Assembly (NCBI GenBank): GCA_934293835.1
Contig: CAKQZO010000032.1
Span: 1-14,192, forward strand
Length of the DNA stretch: 14,192 nucleotides
Direction of reading: 5' to 3'
Origin: an uncultured Lacticaseibacillus sp.
Lineage (GTDB): Bacteria > Bacillota > Bacilli > Lactobacillales > Lactobacillaceae
A program made the position numbers and the translations under genes. The notes under the pieces are model-generated. The model was not told the origin of the DNA, searched no databases, and saw nothing but the letters and a program-made list of their open reading frames with translations. Position 1 is the stretch's first letter. Each line of letters begins with the position of its first letter. Of the stretch, positions 12,874 to 14,192 are shown piece by piece.

Positions 12874-14192
12874 GTGACGATTAAAGCAGTGATTTTCGAT
12901 TGGGCCGGCACCACGGTCGACTATGGGAGCCAGGCGCCGATCATCGCCTTTCAACAGGCATTCGCGCATTACGGCATCGCCGTTCCCGAGGCGGTGATCC
13001 GCGCCGATGTGGGGATGGACAAGGCCGCCCATATCGCCAAGCTTTTGGCCCAAGAATCAACCTGGGCGGCCTGGCAAGCCGCCGGCCACACAAATGATCG
13101 CCAGGCAGCGATCGAGTCCGTCTATGCGCGTTTTCAAACCGCGATCGAGCAGGTGTTGGTCGAGACGGCTACGCTGAAATCAGGATTGAAGGCGTTGTGT
13201 GATTATCTCGACTTGAAAAACATCGCGATGGCTTCAACCTCAGGCTACACCGAAGCGATGGTTACAAGAATCGCCCCGGTCGCCGCAGCGCAAGGCTACC
13301 ACCCGAGGCTCAATGTCACTTCGGAGCTGACCGGAGGCATTGGGCGGCCGGAAGCGGCGATGGTGACCTATGCGATGAAGGCGTTGGGCGTCTGTGACGC
13401 GCAGACGGTCATCAAGATCGGCGACACCGTCAACGACATCAAAGAAGGCCTCAATGCCGGTGCGATCAGCATCGGGGTGCTGGAAGGTAGCAACCTCATC
13501 GGCCTTTCAGAAGCCGAGTTCACCGCCTTGCCGGAGGCTGAGCAGGCGCGGTTGCGCCTGCGCGCGCGGCAGGCTTTTGAAGCGGCCGGGGCGACGGCGA
13601 CGGTGACTACGCTGGCGGAAGTCATCCCGCTGATCGAGCGCTTGAATCAACAGGCGCCGCTGCTTTTGACCCCGGGACCGTTGACGACGACCGCGAGTGT
13701 TAAGACGGCGATGTTGGTCGATCACGGAACCTGGGATCCAGAATACAAGGCGGTGACGCAAGCCATCCGGCGCGGGTTGTTGGCAGTCGGCCATGCCGAT
13801 CCTGAAGTCTATACGAGCGTGTTACTCCAAGGCAGCGGCAGCTATGCGGTCGAAGCCACACTGCAAACGGCGATTCCAGCCACCGGCGTTCTGCTGATCG
13901 CGATGAATGGGGCCTACGGGCAGCGCATGGCGCAGATGGCGGAACGCCTAGGCATCAACCATATCGCGATCGATTTTGGCGAAACTCATGCGGTGGCGGC
14001 GGACAAGGTCTTGAACATCGTGCATCAACATCCGGAAATCACTCATTTTGCGATGGTGCACTCTGAGACCACGACCGGGATCTTGAATCCGTTGTTACCG
14101 CTGATTCCGACTTTGGCGGCGCGCGGGATTGTGACGATTGTCGATGCCATGTCGAGTTTTGGCGGGGTGGTGATGGACCTGGACGCTTTGCA
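12874..14192 (+). CDS. phnXW: PhnX-PhnW fusion: phosphonoacetaldehyde hydrolase joined to 2-aminoethylphosphonate-pyruvate transaminase (partial, cut by window end)
   Basis: At least 439 residues without a stop up to the window edge. Residues 1 to about 255 are a phosphonatase of the HAD superfamily: nucleophile D9 in FDWAGTTVDYG, K50 in VGMDKAAHI matching the Schiff-base lysine, and Mg ligands D184 and D188 in IGDTVNDI. From about 264 a PhnW-type aminotransferase begins: LLLTPGPLTTT, DHGTWDPEY, GSGSYAVEA, HSETTTGILNP, and DAMSSFGG with the aspartate that contacts the PLP ring nitrogen. The PLP lysine lies past the edge. The transaminase converts 2-aminoethylphosphonate and pyruvate to phosphonoacetaldehyde and alanine; the hydrolase gives acetaldehyde and phosphate. 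Start is GTG, with AGGAGG (12863-12868) five bases before it; the ATG two bases earlier is followed directly by TGA. Last visible gene of the operon. Confidence 0.9.
   Translation, partial: MTIKAVIFDWAGTTVDYGSQAPIIAFQQAFAHYGIAVPEAVIRADVGMDKAAHIAKLLAQESTWAAWQAAGHTNDRQAAIESVYARFQTAIEQVLVETATLKSGLKALCDYLDLKNIAMASTSGYTEAMVTRIAPVAAAQGYHPRLNVTSELTGGIGRPEAAMVTYAMKALGVCDAQTVIKIGDTVNDIKEGLNAGAISIGVLEGSNLIGLSEAEFTALPEAEQARLRLRARQAFEAAGATATVTTLAEVIPLIERLNQQAPLLLTPGPLTTTASVKTAMLVDHGTWDPEYKAVTQAIRRGLLAVGHADPEVYTSVLLQGSGSYAVEATLQTAIPATGVLLIAMNGAYGQRMAQMAERLGINHIAIDFGETHAVAADKVLNIVHQHPEITHFAMVHSETTTGILNPLLPLIPTLAARGIVTIVDAMSSFGGVVMDLDAL

Noticed and set aside
1..14192. CRISPR arrays, insertion sequences, tRNA or rRNA genes
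   Set aside because: No regularly spaced repeats, transposase motifs or recognisable structural RNA genes were seen.

Overview
The window looks like chromosomal DNA of a GC-rich lactic acid bacterium (Lactobacillaceae, for example a Lacticaseibacillus-like lineage). Strong AGGAGG-type ribosome sites precede almost every gene, CcpA-type cre operators recur, the regulator is PucR-type, and several proteins (short cytochrome b5-like protein, lactate-oxidase-like enzyme, CoA-disulfide-reductase-like flavoprotein) are of low-GC Gram-positive type. The genus is an inference; the sequence does not prove it.

Left part (1-2459). A leftward promoter overlapped by a cre-like site serves a gene beyond the left edge. 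Next is a leftward flavoprotein of the CoA-disulfide reductase family whose C-terminal rhodanese domain has lost its cysteine. A divergent control region with a long inverted repeat separates it from a 75-residue cytochrome b5-like protein. The convergent gap that follows holds a terminator hairpin, a striking nested three-way-junction palindrome of about 148 nt, and a strong terminator for the next operon.

Middle (2460-7884). A leftward five-gene operon runs from 6205 to 2460: short-chain dehydrogenase, acetoacetate-decarboxylase-fold protein, nitroreductase-family protein, lactate-oxidase-family protein, 65-residue protein. The first three match in family, order and size the CLA-DH / CLA-DC / CLA-ER cluster known from Lactobacillus plantarum, which dehydrogenates, isomerises and saturates hydroxy fatty acids made from linoleic acid by a hydratase. 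The hydratase is not in the window. The lactate-oxidase-like enzyme and the small protein are additions to that set. A cre-like site lies in the promoter region, and a divergent PucR-family regulator is the obvious candidate controller. A D-2-hydroxyacid dehydrogenase follows the regulator.

Right part (7918-14192). A 116-residue unrecognised protein with a cysteine-rich tail is preceded by a third good cre-like site and followed by a terminator. A phosphonate operon then reads rightward to the edge: binding lipoprotein, ATPase, two permeases, and a fused PhnX-PhnW enzyme cut by the window end. Together these would import 2-aminoethylphosphonate, transaminate it with pyruvate and cleave the C-P bond to acetaldehyde and phosphate.

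The best candidates for something new are the extended fatty-acid operon, the structured 148-nt element and the cysteine-tailed protein.
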